Shown here piece after piece: positions 11,900 through 24,335 of a stretch of 64,000 nt of DNA (position 1 is the stretch's first letter; the number at the start of each line of letters is the position of its first letter). The DNA is from Coffea arabica. Taxonomy: Eukaryota > Streptophyta > Magnoliopsida > Gentianales > Rubiaceae. A model generated the notes under the pieces. The model worked only from the letters and a program-made list of their open reading frames with translations, was not told the DNA's origin and made no database searches. Location of the stretch: positions 11,292,501-11,356,500 of the forward strand of contig NC_092323.1 in the NCBI RefSeq assembly GCF_036785885.1. The letters are read 5' to 3'. The position numbers were made by a program, and so were the translations under genes.

Positions 11900-13785
11900 A
11901 GTATTTCTTTTCGAGAAGAAAAAAGACGGAGGAATCTGATAGTTCGAATTGGATTAAGGCAAGAGTCCGTGGTGGAAAGTTATCAAGAAGAATATATCAT
12001 ATGATTGATATTTCCAGAAACTTGTGCTGAATGTAAGCAGGTGTCAGTTACGGGGTCGCGGTCGGATACTTCGCCAGGGTTACTATAAAATTCTAGATTG
12101 AAGCCCACAAGCAAACAGAACAAGAAATGCAGAAACAAGAGATTTTGGAGACCTTATCTTACGTAAACTGCAGTTATTGGAGTACATATGTCTGAAGTCT
12201 GGACCCAAATGCTGATGGCAAAAAATCGAGTCCCAAATCTTTAGCACGAGCTTTGACTAATATGCTGATGCTGCCTAAATAGTAGCCTGATTCGTGGCAT
12301 CAAAAGATCAGATCGACTCTTCGAGTCTTTATCTACCTAAAGATAACGAAGCTGCCGTGTAATGCCGGGCTTCTTGATTGGAAATTTTCCAAGCACGTTC
12401 CGTTAGCATTGAAATTATATAAGTTTTCGCTATACATACTTGATTTGGATAACAATGCCTAGTGGATAAATACTTGTTAGGAGGGGTTTTAAGTGTTAGT
12501 TTTATTGAAAAAGTGTAATTAATTTAGAAAAGTGTCTAAGTAAATAATTATCATTGTGCGTATTCACATGTTAAGTTAGGTGTAATGTAAGTGCAATAAC
12601 GAGTGCCTATCAGACATCCAATAAATAAAATCCTGCTTCATTTTCGTCATGAATAACCACATAGTTTGCAATGTTCATGGAAGCAGCTAGATATCAATTA
12701 ATGCAAATTCTAGATGATTTGCTCCAATTAGCAGGAATGCCGTGAGTAGAAGTTTTTGAAGGAAATAATATCTTTGGATGTTTGCAGTTGCGTAAAACTA
12801 GAGCAACAAACCAAAAATAAAAAAATAAAAAATTCACATGGAGCAGCTTTTGCAAGATTTTCCCCCTTTCACACCTATAATCAAGTGATTGCCTACTTGT
12901 AATGGTAAATGGTTTATGTGTTGGGAACATTATTATGGAAATATAGTCCTCTTGTAGGGTACCGGAATGACTGGAATGTCAAAAAGAAGACTGGTTTAAT
13001 GAGGATCAGGAAAGAGAGAACAAAAGTAGATGGTTTAGAATGTTCATGTCATTGCAAATTTGAATAATCCTAAACACTATTTGTTTGTAATTACAAGCAT
13101 GTCCTACTATGAATCAGTAAATTCCACCCGAGTGGATGGATTCATTCTTCTAATAATGACATAATATTTATTAAATTCAAAATAATTGCTTATTTGTCAG
13201 CAGGTTGCATTTACTTGACCATCCTTTAAAGGTCACTTACAAGGAGAATTTTACTAATTCATAAACCTTGAAAATATAGAAGGACAAGATTGACTAAATT
13301 GAATGATCACTAAAATAAAATATTAATGCTCAAAAGATACATTTTTTTTGGTAGGTGCAGAATTTCATTATGGCATAATTTGAGTTAAACCAGAACAAGT
13401 CTTTTCGTAACATTCATTTGCAACAAGAAACGACTAACTAGTGTTGGCACCTGCATCATGATGTATTCTTCTTTCTTACAATAATTACGTGAAGGTTAAG
13501 ATAGACATCGTCATGTGAGTTTATTCTCTCACTATTGGTAGATTTATTTTTAATATTATGAGTTGTAATTTCCACCATTTATGAGTTAATATGTTGATTG
13601 TATTATTTTAAACCATTGGGCATTGTTTGTAACCTTATTTTAAAAGAATCTACTATTAGTAGGAATCACATCAAGGCAAAGAGGGATTAAACTAGTGATT
13701 GAGGTTGAAATCTCAGGTATTAGAGATCCTGAAATCAATTCTCCCATTTTTAAATCTCACTCCTCCCTATTCAAAAGAAAATTGT
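11900..13785. other. Intergenic, no recognised gene
   Basis: No supported frame. The segment at about 12430-12620 may be a MITE: gcctagtggataaatacttgtt on the left resembles the reverse complement of aacgagtgcctatcagacatcc on the right. A degenerate SINE-like A/B box pair lies near 13695-13755. Confidence 0.35.
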
Positions 13786-13977
13786 TTGGATTAGCTGTTT
13801 TTTAGGGTATTTTTGAAAAATTTTATTGTAACAGTGTATATGAAAAATTTTTATTATAAAAATTTTTTGAAAATTTTGAAATATTGTATGGATGAGATGT
13901 TTTTTGAGTTATTGTGTATTATTATAATATTGTATTTGAAAAACTTGTTTTTGAAAAAATGACCAATCCAAACAAAG
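13786..13977. mobile_element. MITE, family 1 (copy a)
   Basis: Inverted ends tTGTTTGGATTAGC and its partner read back from 13977 (GCTTTGTTTGGATTGGTC) enclose about 190 bp of A/T homopolymer-rich DNA. The same family recurs near 40843-41060. Confidence 0.6.
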
Positions 13978-15257
13978 CATATAATACTAATAATGATGAT
14001 AAAATACATCAGGACCAAAAAAGAAAAAAAAAAAAAAGGGTCCTACAGTTCCGTAATTGTTTAATAAAGACATGTATAGGCAAGTAGTTGTTGTTGAATT
14101 TTCGACAAAAAAAAAAAAAAAAAGTTGTTGTTGCTGAATAGAAAAATGATTGGTGCGGTTTCTTTTCTGTCTGAAAAATTAGTATTTATATGAAACATTT
14201 ATTGTTTGTTTGGTCGTGGGAGAATACTTGACGGTCTTGCCTAAATTGACCAGGGGCCTACCGTCAGTGTTAGTTTCGTTGGCTGCTGCGTTAGAGTCAA
14301 AGTTCGTTCTCCATTACCAGTCAGCCAGGAATTGGCGCCTGGCAGGCGTCCACGGCCACCGGAAAAGACCAATTGGGCGGCGGTCCTCTTTCAATTTTCT
14401 TTCTTTTCAGTTTTCCTGTTATTTATATCGTTTGGAAACATATACTACAAAAACATGAATATTTTATCAGCATCTGCAATGCATTTCATTTGTTAATGTC
14501 ACACTCAAAAAGGACAATAAGGTTTCTTGTTTTTTTTGTTGCAATCGGAGTAACTACGTATCTACAGCAACAAAAATCATACTACAAAGCTCCTCTCCCA
14601 GTTTTCTGAAAAGGAAATTTATTATAAATGGCAAAGAGGTACATTTTCTAGTGGCTTTTGAACCAATATTGTTGCAAACCTTGTTCGTTTCTGTTTAGGT
14701 CCGAAGAATTCGTAGAAAATGGATAGGAAAGGGGAAGACCTTTTCTTTTTAAAGAGTTTTATTTTTTTTAAAAAAAAAAAAAAGGATTAGTGGAAAAAAA
14801 ATAAGAAAAATTGAATTGATGGAATTATAATCGTTTATAAGGAAGAGCTGGATTGGTTTTGATTTGGCAATATATAGGGTTGAAAAATGAACTCAATATT
14901 CGAATTGAGCTTGATTTGTTTACATTTGATAATATTCAGTCTCAGTTGAGCAAATAAACAAATTAAATTTGAATAAAATTTTAACTTATTAAAATAATCA
15001 AATAAATTTAAACAGTAAGATTTTCAACCCGGTTAAACTCACTTGCATCCCTGTCAATATAGGAGCAGATCAAACCGCAAGGTTTTGATCTTTGTTAAGT
15101 AAGCCTGCCCCTACTTGGGCTTTCTTTTTATTGTTTGGGTCCATACATCCAGTTTAGGGCTTTAGTTTGAAATGTCACAGACAGTTTATCGTTCTGCAGC
15201 TACGTGGACTCGATTTTGTTCTTAAAAATTGTTGACACCTGAAGTACTTGAGCACAA
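13978..15257. other. Intergenic with one GC-rich patch
   Basis: No supported gene. A GC-rich patch at about 14206-14400 stands out from the AT-rich surroundings. Its two overlapping plus-strand frames (14210-14458, 14373-14609) show no known motif. Long A/T runs lie near 14030, 14105 and 14760. Confidence 0.45.
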
Positions 15258-16202
15258 TTTTTTTTTTTTGTGGGCAAATAATAGGAGCTTTTATTGATCA
15301 AAGCAATAAGGCTTGTACACAATGGTAGGAGGAAATAGGAAAAACCACTACCACATCTTGCTCCATCATGCAAGGCACTACTTGTCTGCTATACTATTAC
15401 ACGAGGCATTTCCAGTCCGACCCCTACTCAAGCACAAGAGACCAGTTTTCCTGAGTTTTTGGAAAACTTGTCCAAAAACTAGTTGCATGTCTAACTGCTT
15501 CCTCAATATCTTCTAGAATTCTAGAACAATCAACCGATTTTGACTGAAAAATGACAGCATTCCTGAATCTCCATATCTGTTACACTGTTGCAGCAAAGCA
15601 CAATCTTCTCAATTGGTCTGCAAAGGAGTTTGACCTCAAATGTGCCGCAAGCCAACCTAGATTCTGATCCCAGGAGCATGAGCCCCTAAAGGTCAGGCAC
15701 ATATGCTGAACCTTAGCCCACACAGGTCTTGTCATGCAACAGTTGAAATATAGGTGCTCCATGCTTTCCTCTGCTCTTTGACAAAAAACACACATGTTAG
15801 ATATCAGAGATACACCACATTTTCGAAGTCTATCCATTGTAGGCAACTTCTTTTTACATAAAAGCCAAACGATAAAAGCATATCTTGGAACATAGCCTTT
15901 CCCCCGAACCAACTTACTCCACGATACTTCTCCTCTCGTTGTAGCTTTCATGACGGACTTGGTATTGAACACTCCGGAGCGGCATCCTTCCCAAACAACC
16001 TGATCCTCAAAATCTGTCAAGGGAACCAGACTTTCAGGTGTGGCCTCCTTTAATCTCCTCATCCCTGCTGTTGCCTTCCTTCCCGTAGGCCATTTCCATT
16101 TTCCTTCTACTATGATGTCAGACAACAATGCAAAAGGGCTACAACAGAAATTTTGCAAAAGATTCCTTGTGAAGCATTTATACGAAGGCCCTAGAGGGTG
16201 CC
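15258..16202 (-). mobile_element. 5'-truncated LINE (non-LTR retrotransposon) 3' fragment
   Basis: The minus strand carries the 3' part of a plant LINE. A 192-codon frame (16158-15580) has the reverse-transcriptase zinc-binding domain (zf-RVT): VWEGCRSGVFNTKS, FIVWLLCKKKLPTMDRL and the Cys/His set CVFCQRAEESMEHLYFNC. The RT and endonuclease parts are missing upstream, as in 5'-truncated insertions. A poly(T) run at 15258-15270 (+) is the poly(A) tail. Flanks share cttgagcacaatt (15247) and cttgagcaaatt (16203), a likely target-site duplication with one indel. The frame is broken after 15580, so nothing functional is made. Confidence 0.8.
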
Positions 16203-16214
16203 CTTGAGCAAATT

Positions 16215-17396
16215 AATATTATTGATTCACCGCCATCTTAAAATTGATTAAATGAGTTACTTTTAGCGTGAAAAGTGATCCACCAAACTTTTTGCTTTAG
16301 GTTCAAGAGAATTTATGCATTGATTTTCAGAGCAAAAAAGCCTGAAATGAAGAAAGGTCAGGTGGATATATGTATGATAAGTGGATATCTATTTCATTCA
16401 CAGATCAGGTGAAGAGGATATACATGAAATTACGAACAAAAAAGGGAACAGGTAATAATCATCTAAATGTCCCAAATATCCTTTGAACTATAATAGTAAA
16501 TCTAATATCTCTAACTTATGATGGAATTGTTGTCAAAGTAAAGCAAATCTATAGATGAGATAAAGATAATCAGGAGCAATAATCTAGATGTACAAAAGCA
16601 AAAACAAGGTCATTAGTAGATTTTCATCATAATCAACCCTGTTTATTAACAAGTTTCTAAAACAACATGGGCAAAGCTGCATGTTCTCTTCAAATTCCAT
16701 GTACCGGAGTTTCAGGTGCTGGAAGTGTAGTAATAGTCACATCAGGTATATTCTTAAAATTGGGTTCAGGCAGTAGCAAAGGTCTTTAATTCAAAAGGTA
16801 AATAAGAAATTGAGCATCCTAGCTTACACTGATTTTTTCATAGTAATTTGCTTGCCTGCTTTCAGTCAGGAGCTTTATAGCATACAGCTACTGTTTTATA
16901 TTTGCAGAATTTCTCTCTGCGACCGATTACTGTTTATTCTTTCTAGTGAGAATTCATTTTTTGTTTTTACTAAATTCAATACTCACTTTCGTTGATTCAT
17001 AACAGCAAACAAGGGGGAAATAATACAATCAACAGATCAGTACAATCAATCTTAATAAGGGTTCCAAGTCAAATACGACTAACAGTATCCAATTGAATTG
17101 AGGTTTATTAGCTCTCACAGGATGTTATATGTCGTTTTACTAATCTTTTTTTAGGCCAAAGGCAAAAAGACACAACAAAGAATAGTTTGTGATAATCGAT
17201 ATCCATATTACAGACTAAAACACTTGGGATTTAGTAACATCAAGAATTACAAGACAACATACACCGATACTAGACTGATGAAAAAGGTTTAGAATAATTT
17301 TTATGGGATTGAGAGAGACTAGTGGAGTAACCATATGATAACTGATGGTAAAAAAGGGAGAAAGTTACAATTAGTAATCTTAATTTCCCTTTTGCA
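16215..17396. other. Intergenic, interrupted by the Copia insertion
   Basis: No recognised gene. A short minus-strand open stretch near 16790-16700 reads like a protein C-terminus (PEPNFKNIPDVTITTLPAPE... then stop) and another lies at about 22263-22165 beyond the Copia element. They could be exons of one broken gene, but I do not recognise a product. Confidence 0.2.
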
Positions 17397-17401
17397 AAGC
17401 T

Positions 17402-17677
17402 TGTTGAATAATGTGCTGAATCAATTAACTTGATTAATGAGGTAGTTGGAATGCTCTCTAGATAATTGCAATGTTCTCTAGAATGATGGAAATTAAGAGA
17501 GTTGTTGGGGCGGTTGGAACACTTCTCTATGTATCTAGAATGATCATTTACAAGTATAAATAGACCTTGTAAGCTCCAAACCAATATAAGAGAGTGTGAA
17601 AGAAATAAAACAAGAAAACAATTGAAGCTACCCTTGTCTTCAAATATTCCTCTCAATTCTTGACCTAATATCCAACA
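17402..17677 (+). repeat. 5' LTR of the Copia element
   Basis: 276 bp, with a TATA-like tataaatag at 17555-17563 that is presumably the element promoter. Bounded by TSD AAGCT on the left and the primer-binding site on the right. Confidence 0.93.
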
Positions 17678-17757
17678 TATTGGCATCAGAGCTACGGTTT
17701 CATTGCCTTAGTCCATACCCTAAAACCAGAAAAATTTGAGAGATTTCCAACTACAAG

Positions 17758-20700
17758 ATGGCCAATCATATTACTGATGGTCTTCCAATTCCCATATTCT
17801 CCGGTGAGCACTATGATCATTGGTTCATAAAAATGAGAACAATTTTCAGATCACAAGATTTGTGGGAATATGTAGAGAATGGCTATAGAGAACCAGAAAG
17901 TGAAGAAGGTCTCACCAATCAAGAATTAAAAGCACTTAAAGAGCATAGGAAGAAGGATGCAAAAGGTTCTTTCACACATCCAGCAAGGTGTGAGTTCAGA
18001 TATTTTTTTCAAGAATTATAGGAGCTGATCATGCCAAGAAAGCATGGGAGATTCTACAAAAAGAGTTTCAAGGAAATCTTAAGGTAAAGAATGTTACTCT
18101 TCAAACTCTTAGAAGAGATCTTGAAAATTTGAAGATGAGTGATGATGAAAGTATACTACACAAAAATCACCACAATTGTAAATGAAATGAAAACCTTTGG
18201 TGAAGAAATTATTGATAGCAGAATTGTTGAAAAAATTCTTGTTAGTTTGGCTCCAAAATTTGATCCAATGGTATCCATAATTGAGGAGACAAAAGATATT
18301 TCTTCAATGAGTGTTCAAGAGTTGATGGGATCGTTGAAAGCTCATGAGAGAAGATTGGCTAGACATGTTGAAAAATCTTTTGAAAGCACCTTCCAATCGA
18401 AGCTGAATTTCACCCCTAAAACCAATGAACGAGAGCTATCTTGTAGCTACCAAAGAGGTGGAGACTCACAAAGAGGCGGTAGATATGGCCGTGGAAGGGG
18501 CAGAGGCAAAAATTCAAGAGGAAGAGGAAGAAACGACCTTTAAAGAGGCCTTAATGCTGAAAATTCACCACCTTGCAGTTATTGTGGCAAGACCAATCAC
18601 CTTGAGAAAGACTGTTGGCACAAAGACAAGCCAAAGTGCTACTATTGCAAAAGATTTGGCCATATTGAGAAGGATTGCATATTCAAAACCAATCACCAAG
18701 TACAATTTTCAGAAGACAAGCAAGGAGAAGGAAACTTATTCAATGCTTGCCACATAGCCACTGAAGTCAAGAACAATATGTGGCACCTTGACAGCGGTTA
18801 TAGCAATCATATGACAAGAGATAGATCCATTTTTATTGACTTGGATGAATCTATAAAGACTGAAGTGAAGATGGGCAATGGAGTCATAGTTCAAGCACAA
18901 GAATTGGGAACAATTGGTGTCCAAATCAGGCAAGGTATGAAGTTCATTCGTGATGTTTTATTTGTTTTTTATTTAGACCAAAATTTATTGAGTCTTGGAC
19001 AGCTTCTTGAGCATAAATATGCACTTAACTTTGATGATTATGAGTGCTGCATCTATGATAAAAAAGATGGTAGACAACTTGTGATGAAAATTCAAATGCA
19101 AGCCAATCGAAACTTTCCAATCAAATTCAATTATAGTGGAAATCAAGCCTTGAAAGTAAATGTCAATGAAAATTCATGGTTGTGGCACAAGAGGTATGGC
19201 CATTTGAATTTTCATAGTCTCAAAGTGCTTCAACAAAGAGGGATGACATATGGCTTACCAAGAATTGAGGAGAAACATGAAGTTTGTGAAGGTTGTGCAC
19301 TTGGCAAACAACACCGGCAACCATTTCCTGAAGGAGCTGCATGGCGAGCCAAGAAGATCTTGGAGCTGATTCATACGGATATTTGTAGGCCCAGGAAGAC
19401 AACTTCTCATGGAGGTAACAAGTATTTCATCCTTTTCATTAATGATTTTTCAAGAATGACTTGGGTCTATTTCATGAAAGAAAAATCCTAGGTGTTTTCA
19501 ATTTTTAAGAAGTTCAAAAGTCTTGTTGAGAAACAAAGTGGCTGTTATATCAAGAAGTTGAGGAGTGATCGTGGTAAGGAATACATCTCAAATGCATTTC
19601 AAAAATTTTGTGAAGATGAAGGTTTGGAGATGCAGCTGACCGTTGGCTACACACCACAACAAAATGGAGTCTCGAAAAGAAAGAACCAAACTGTGATGGA
19701 GATGGAAAAATCCATGATACATGACAAAGGGTTGCCAAAGGAATTTTGGGCTGAAGCCGTTTATACAGCTGTGTATTTGCTCAATAGAAATCCTACAAAG
19801 GCCGTATGGAATCAAACTCCAATTGAAGCATGGAGTGGAAGGAAACCGTCAGTGAAACACTTGAAGGTTTTTGGGAGCATTTGCTATGCTCAAATTCCAA
19901 AAGAAAAGAGATATATGCTTGATGAAGTAAGTGAAAAATGTATTTTTGTTGGTTATAGCTCCAAGTCTAAAGGTTATAGATTGTTTAATTTGAAGACAAA
20001 CAAAATCATTAGTGGTCGAGATGTTGTATTTGATGAAAATGCTGCTTGGAATTGGGATGAGAAAAATATTGTGAAACAGGGTGTTTGGCATCATGAAGAA
20101 GAAGAATATTCAACAAATGAAAAAGAAAATGGTGATGATTCAACACCAACAAGCAGTCCACCATCAACTCCAAATTCAAGTTCGAGTTGGTTCTCCAAAC
20201 ACAACTCCAAAGAAAATGAGGAGTTTAAGTGATGTTTATACAAGATACAATTTTTGCATTCTTGAACCAGAAAATTTTGAAGAATCATATGCAGAAAAGG
20301 ACTGGAGAAAGGCAATGGAAGATGAAATTTATGCAATTGAGAAAAATGAGACTTGGAAACTAGTTGAAAAGCCTCGAGACAAGGAGATCATTGGTATCAA
20401 GTGGATTTACAAAGTTAAGATGAATCCAGATGGTTCAATCCAAAAGAAGAAGGCAAGACTTGTTGCTAAGGGTTTTTCACAACAGCTCGGAATTGATTAC
20501 AATGAAACATTTGCACCGGTTGCAAGATGTGATACAATTAGAGCTCTCATTGCCGTAGCAACTCAAAAAGGTTGGAATCTCTACCAACTTGATATTAAAT
20601 CTGTCTTTTTGAATGGAGAATTGAAGGAAGAGATGTATGTTTAACAATCTCAAGGTTTTGTCAAAAAAGAACAAGAAGACAAAGTGTATAAGTTGAAGAA

Positions 20701-21800
20701 AGCATTATATGGATTGAAACAAGCTTCAAGGGTTTGGTATAGTCAAATTGATTCTTACTTCATGGAGCAAGGATTCAAGAAGAGTAAAAGTGAGCCAACC
20801 TTATATGTGAAAACTCAAGATAACTCAAACATTCTCATTGTTGCTTTATACGTTGATGATTTGCTTTACACTAGTAACAATGAGAAGATGATTGCTGATT
20901 TTAAGAAAGACATGATGAAAAGATATGAAATGAATGATATGGGACTGCTACATCATTTTCTTGGTATGGAGATTTATCAATATGATGATGGAGTCTTTAT
21001 TTGTCAAAAGAAATATACTGAAAATATTCTTGTAAAATTTGACATGGCTGATTGTAAACCTAGGGCTACACCACTTGTTGTAAGTGAAAAGTTTGTCAAG
21101 AAAGATGGTGAAAAAAAAGTTGATTCCACTTTGTATAGAAGTTTGGTCGGAAATTTGCTTTATCTCACAGTTACAAGGCCGGGTATCATGTTTGCTTCAA
21201 GTTTATTATCACGGTTTATGCACAATCCCAGTCAATTACATCTTGGAGCAGCCAAGAGAGTGTTAAGATACATCAAAGGGACACTTGATTAAGGCATCAA
21301 ATTCAACAAAGACACTACTTTAAATTTGCATGGTTATTGTGATAGTGATTGGGGTGGATGCCTTGATGATATGAAGAGCAACTCAGGCTATTGTTTTTTC
21401 GCTTGATTCTGGAGTATTTTCTTGGGCATCAAAGAAGCAACAAAGTGTGGCACAATCATCAGCTAAAGCTGAATATGTATCTGCAAGTTTGGCAACATCA
21501 CAAACCATTTGGCTTAGGAGAATTCTTGAAGACATTGATGAGAAACAAAAGGAAGCTACGGTGATGTTCTGTGACAACAAATCAGCAATTGACATTGCCA
21601 AAAGTCCAGTTTATCATAGTAGAACTCGCCATATTGCTATCAAACACCATTTTATTCGAGATGAATTGAAGATGGTGAAGTTGAACTAAAATTTGGCAAG
21701 AGTGAAGACCAAGTTGCAGACATCTTTACCAAGGCACTTCCAAAAGACAAGTTCAACTATTTTCGAGAGATGCTTGGAGTTCAAGAACAACACATTAAGG
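17758..21800 (+). pseudogene. Broken Copia gag-pol
   Basis: Gag begins at 17758 (ITDGLPIPIFSGEHYDHW) and carries two CX2CX4HX4C zinc knuckles at about 18574-18669. The protease site reads LDSGYSNHM near 18784. Integrase (GAG-pre domain WLWHKRYGH, then core) runs about 19165-19900. RT has LYVDDLLYTS near 20850. RNase H follows to about 21700. Damage: scrambled frame and stop near 18000-18021, TAA at 18541, TAG at 19489, a frameshift between about 20100 and 20210, TAA at 20642 and at 21290, and further shifts near 21400 and 21675. The third catalytic residue of the integrase is also altered: NGVSKRKN where Copia proteins have Glu before RKN. No functional polyprotein can be made. The lineage within Copia was not decided. 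Confidence 0.92.
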
Positions 21801-21807
21801 GGGAATA

Positions 21808-22083
21808 TGTTGAATAATGTGCTAAATCAATTAGCTTGATTAATGAGGTAGTTGGAATGCTCTCTAGATAATTGCAATATTCTCTAGAATGATGGAAATT
21901 AAGAGAGTTGTTTGGGTGGTTGGAACACTTCTCTATGTATCTAGAATGATCATTTACAAATATAAATAGACCTTGTAAGCTCCAAACCAATATAAGAGAG
22001 TGTGAAAGAAATAAAACAAGAAAACAATTGAAGCTACCCTTGTCTCCAAATATTTCTCTCAATTCTTGGTCTAATATCCAACA
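21808..22083 (+). repeat. 3' LTR of the Copia element
   Basis: 276 bp, the same length as the 5' LTR, followed directly by TSD AAGCT. Confidence 0.93.
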
Positions 22084-22520
22084 AAGCTAATGATTGCTAT
22101 TGCAGATTATTATATAAACTATTGCCATTTAACTTGTCTTTGCAAACTGATTGCTTATTAAGTCTCTAACAAGTAGGTATAGAAACGGACATGTTTCCAG
22201 TTCGAAAATTTTGTTTGCAAATGTGCTGCAAACCTTTATAGACTTCTTGAACTTTTTCAGCAGCTGCAAACAAGGAATCGCAAGACCTGGGATAGGCATC
22301 ATTGAAGCTTTGTTATGTGGATTAAAAATAGGCTAATTATGGGTAAAAAAAGGACTTTTATCATACTGAATTTAAAGGTTTGATATAGAATGGATAGTAA
22401 GTTAGATGATCATAACGTATACAAGGTTCTGGAAAATCACAAGATTAAAATAGTTACACGACCACTACTACAGATGCTAAAGAGAAGATGCATTAACTAG
22501 TTGTAATAAATTGCTCTCAA

Positions 22521-22545
22521 ATATATATATATATATAGACAAACC

Positions 22546-22576
<31 letters not shown>

Positions 22577-22587
22577 GCATATATATT
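22521..22587. repeat. Compound AT/AC microsatellite
   Basis: An (AT)n run, then (AC)n, then (AT)n again with a gcat interruption. Confidence 0.9.
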
Positions 22588-22589
22588 TT

Positions 22590-23370
22590 GCTGATACTGT
22601 AGGATGCCAATTCTGGCAGACTTTCAAACTAGTACGAGAAAGTTTCTAGGTTCTAGAACTACTCATGACATACAATCAGTGGTTAAAATTTTGGAAGAAG
22701 CTACGTTAATTATATTAGACAATTCTTTTTCAAATGACTACCAACATTGGGTTATTTGTATATGATGATTTGCATAGCTTGCTCCATACTACTATTTTTT
22801 TCTCCTCCCTAAATCATTAACATAAACTTCGGAATTTAGATGTTTTTTTAATCTAGTCCAGGAAGCAATGGAATGATGGAGGTAATCTATTCTAACCGAA
22901 GTTAAATGGATGTCAAGCTGAGAAAATCTGTTATTAAGTGTGGAGATTATGCTAAATCTAGGACTAGAAGCTGAATAAAGAACACACCTTTTGCTTGAAT
23001 ATTTTGTTCTATTGAATAGATTATATTGGATGGTAGAATATGGCCGTTATTATTGACAAATTGATCATGTATAATGATAAAAAAGAAACTGTCATTATCA
23101 CCATATAGCATCATACATGATGAAATTGTAATGTGGCCAACATCAAATTTTTAGGGTACAAATGATAAGGAAACTATGTTACAAGAAGCCGTGTTTAAAT
23201 TTTTTTGCGGGTTAAGGTAGTAAAACTAAATTAGTAGTAAAATACATAGTTTAACCATTGAGAAAATGATTGAAAACGTAATAACGAGTTTTGCTTGTAA
23301 AAAAGCAACTTCATGTGTTATCATGGAAAACAAAAGAAAGAAGCTTAGTGGCACTGGCGGCCAGGTGTGG
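22590..23370. repeat. Segmental duplicate A (partner at 34.08-35.00 kb)
   Basis: Aligns by eye with 34080-35000 in the same orientation. Shared anchors in the same order: tgtaggat...gcagact (22600/34087), ttttggaagaag / ttcttggaagaag (22690/34177), tagattatattggatggtagaa / cagattatatagattggtagaa (23017/34668), gccactggcgg / gcactggcgg at the ends (23350/34995). Function unknown, probably non-coding. Confidence 0.6.
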
Positions 23371-23645
23371 GACACCGCCTATGTTTTGTATCCGTGTTTT
23401 TAAGCGTGTTTTTATTATACAAGTTTTCAAATAATTTTGACCATATCTACTTTTTAAAAATACCACAAAGTTTAAAATACACATCACAAAATACATAAAA
23501 ATGCACATTTATTTCTTTTTTTACCACCACTCTTCCTAACCATTTTCGCTTTCATAGCCACCGCCATCATATGAGCCCACCACTGTTGGTTGCCACCTCC
23601 GCATCATCTGAACGTACCTCTCTCTTTTTTTAAAAAAAAAAAAAA

Positions 23646-23761
23646 TCCTCGCTTTCTCACCCCCTCCTTCTCCATCTCTCTCTTTCCCCTCCTCCTTCCT
23701 CCTCCGCTCCTCTCTTCTCCTTTCCCCCTCTTCTTCCTTCCCTCTCCCTCTCCCCCCATCC
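23646..23761. repeat. Polypyrimidine tract
   Basis: About 115 bp almost entirely C and T on the plus strand (ccctcctccttcctcctccg type), about 575 bp upstream of the ERF pseudogene. Such tracts can form triplex DNA or act in plant promoters; no role is shown here. Confidence 0.75.
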
Positions 23762-24049
23762 TTTATAAATATGAAGTAGGATAATAATTGTTAATATGCA
23801 TATTTACATGCCAATGTAAATATGATTGTGGTGTACTAACAAGTGCTCACTCAGTACCAATTGGAAATGCATTGCAATGTCTCTTGCTCAAGTACGTAAA
23901 TAATGAGATAATAGAAAATATAAAAGAAATGCAAGTAAAATAGGAAAACAGAAGTTTGAAATTCTTGGACACAGCCGTCTCATCCATTAAGAAAGAAAAA
24001 TGCCAAGCTTTCCTTTCTATATTCTTTTTTGAATCCCGCAGACCGCAAA

Positions 24050-24197
24050 TGACGTCATGGCAATGCAAATATTTTGCAATTGTGAGCGTCATTGCAACAT
24101 GTATGCTCTAAAAAATTCCAGTGGGGGCATCAAATTGGTCGGAATTCCATGAACGAATAGTTGTCAGAGAATTTTGACAGCAATCATCTATATAAAT
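24050..24197 (+). promoter_or_regulatory. Relic ERF promoter with TGACGTCA and TATA box
   Basis: TGACGTCA lies at 24050-24057, 279 bp before the pseudogene ATG, and a TATA box (tatataaat) at 24189-24197. The stretch between and the leader after it align with the promoter of ERF copy 2 (35.87-36.13 kb), which has the same octamer and a TATA box at similar distances. Confidence 0.6.
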
Positions 24198-24335
24198 CCA
24201 GTACACGTATATAATACAAGCTTCTTAGTACCCTTCAAACTCCTAATCATATGACAATTGAAGTTTCTTCTGTTCAGATATTTCTCATCAAAAGAGTACT
24301 GACTACTAACCTGAGAAAAAGGAAGAAACCTACGA

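Larger units (their letters stand above)
17402..22083 (+). mobile_element. Full-length Copia LTR retrotransposon, defective
   Basis: A 4,682-bp element with two 276-bp LTRs starting TGTTGAATAATG and ending TCCAACA. The same 5 bp, AAGCT, flanks it at 17397-17401 and 22084-22088, so it inserted as one unit. A primer-binding site (tggcatcagagc, 17681-17692, one change from the usual initiator-Met-tRNA complement) and a polypurine tract (aagggggaa, about 21797-21805) are present. By eye the LTRs differ at about 10 of 276 positions (3.6%), so it is fairly young. Gene order is gag, protease, integrase, RT, RNase H, typical of Copia. Confidence 0.95.

Noticed and set aside
17270-17686. Minus-strand frame over the Copia 5' LTR, nearly repeated at 21781-22062
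   Set aside because: The similarity of the two is due to the LTR pair. It is not a gene family.
22165-22331. Possible minus-strand exon (AEKVQEVYKGLQ) behind the Copia element
   Set aside because: Two frames are equally open, no family was recognised, and the partner exon at 16.7 kb is speculative.
24251-24335. Upstream in-frame extension of the ERF pseudogene
   Set aside because: It aligns with the untranslated leader of the intact paralogue. The true start corresponds to 24336.
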